Shown here in pieces: positions 63,231 to 64,000 of a DNA stretch of 64,000 bases (the first letter of the stretch is position 1; each line of letters opens with the position of its first letter). Source of the DNA: Atherinomorus stipes (lineage: Eukaryota > Chordata > Actinopteri > Atheriniformes > Atherinidae). Under the pieces are notes generated by a model, which was not told the DNA's origin, did not search any database, and was given only the letters and a program-made list of their open reading frames with translations. The stretch lies in contig JALJCO010007139.1 of assembly GCA_023101725.1 (NCBI GenBank), positions 228,501-292,500 of the forward strand. The letters are read 5' to 3'. The translations under genes and the position numbers were made by a program.

Positions 63231-63461
63231 TTGGAAATACCGAGAAGTCCCACTGTGTATGGCTGCCATAAACATATCTATCACACGGACAAGAGAATAT
63301 GTTTTTCCATTTCCCAAAACAACAGCAAAAGTCCCGAACAACATGCTAAGTGGCTAGCTGCTATCAAGCCCATAAATGCTGACAGTTCACGCTGGAAACC
63401 ATGGAAACATCTAACAATATGTTCCGATCACTTTGTGACTGATAAAAAAAAAAGCATATAA
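63231..63461 (+). pseudogene. Degraded THAP zinc-finger fragment
   Basis: The frame reads TVYGCHKHIYHT, then HAKWLAAIKPIN, then WKPWKHLTICSDHF, and stops at 63459-63461. This matches the THAP C2CH DNA-binding domain pattern: the second Cys, the invariant Trp, and the closing C-x2-H followed by F. The first zinc Cys is replaced by Pro (codon ccc) and the expected initiator Met codon reads ata. The frame ends before the AVPTIF-type box. THAP domains occur in host genes and in P-element-like transposases. This looks like a decayed piece of one of these; a divergent exon of a real gene is less likely. Confidence 0.6.
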
Positions 63462-64000
63462 TGTGGTCTCACTTTTTAAACCCTGTAGTTGTTTTTGTAC
63501 AGATGATAGAAAACACCATTAAATCAGTGGATGTACAGAATCACAGCGCCGCCCGCTGTTCCCGTCTCCTCAGGACTGTTAACGATTACGTTCATCCAGA
63601 TTACTGCCATCAATGTTCCCACATAAGAATAAAAGCATAAAAAGCGGCAGAAAGGCATTTGCAGCATTATAAACATGCACAGTCATAACCAGTTACATAC
63701 AGATGAGACTGCCGGTAATTTATAGCTTTATCAATGAGAGTAAACTCCTGAGAAGTACATCAAAGAAATACCACCATTTCTTAAAAATCCGGGGAAAATT
63801 TATATTCTATAAAAAAATAATTGGCTTGAACACGGGGCTTACCTGATGAAACCAAATACATCATGAGATCGGGAAACTGATCATCAGGCTGTTATGTACA
63901 GGTAGGTTCGTATAACCAGGCTGTAGCAGCAGGAGATGGGCATCACTTAGTCCAACAGATACTAGTTTAGCTTCGTATCTTCTTCTAGCGTCGGCAGTAA
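63462..64000. other. Terminal noncoding stretch
   Basis: No exon, RNA gene or repeat was recognised in the last 540 bases. Remaining THAP exons or the kcnk2 5' exons are not visible here. Confidence 0.4.

Noticed and set aside
56489..64000. N-terminal kcnk2 exons
   Set aside because: Searched the - strand by eye for an MKWKTV-like start and the TM1 exon; none found. They probably lie beyond the window.

Overview
The window looks like nuclear DNA from a ray-finned fish, probably a percomorph teleost. It has split genes with short exons and GT-AG introns, vertebrate proteins, and teleost-type dispersed repeats. No prokaryotic, organellar or viral gene set was seen. Species and chromosome cannot be read from the sequence.

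Layout: (1) 173-1416, + strand: the last five coding exons of cathepsin B (ctsb), whose 5' part lies outside the window. (2) 3342-7927, + strand: a complete nine-exon alpha/beta-hydrolase, best read as abhd1 (406 aa). A TTAA-flanked inverted-repeat element sits in its last intron. (3) 12974-20745, + strand: a 21-exon cGMP-dependent protein kinase (679 aa) of the PRKG family. It is distinct from PRKG1 and PRKG2 and tentatively called prkg3. (4) 20746-42121: a gene-poor interval with a hAT-type MITE, three TTAA-flanked palindromic elements, a SINE fragment and low-complexity tracts. (5) 42122-56488, - strand: the last five coding exons of the two-pore-domain K+ channel TREK-1 (kcnk2). Its N-terminal exons were not found and probably lie beyond 64000. 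(6) 56489-64000: presumably kcnk2 intron, carrying a percomorph dispersed repeat, a Tc1-like transposase relic, a 28-copy 20-bp minisatellite, GC-rich sequence, a 258-bp-arm palindrome and a degraded THAP zinc-finger fragment.

The genes do not form a pathway; this is an ordinary vertebrate neighbourhood. Cathepsin B is a lysosomal cysteine protease, ABHD1 a membrane-anchored serine hydrolase, the kinase a cGMP effector, and TREK-1 a mechano- and lipid-gated leak K+ channel. The most noteworthy signals are the atypical regulatory residues of the PRKG-like kinase, a displaced splice donor after the second pore of kcnk2, four TTAA-flanked short elements within about 34 kb, and the very large inverted repeats. 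I see no convincing wholly new biological system. Exon boundaries were placed by eye from reading frame, splice consensus and remembered family proteins; no alignment was run.
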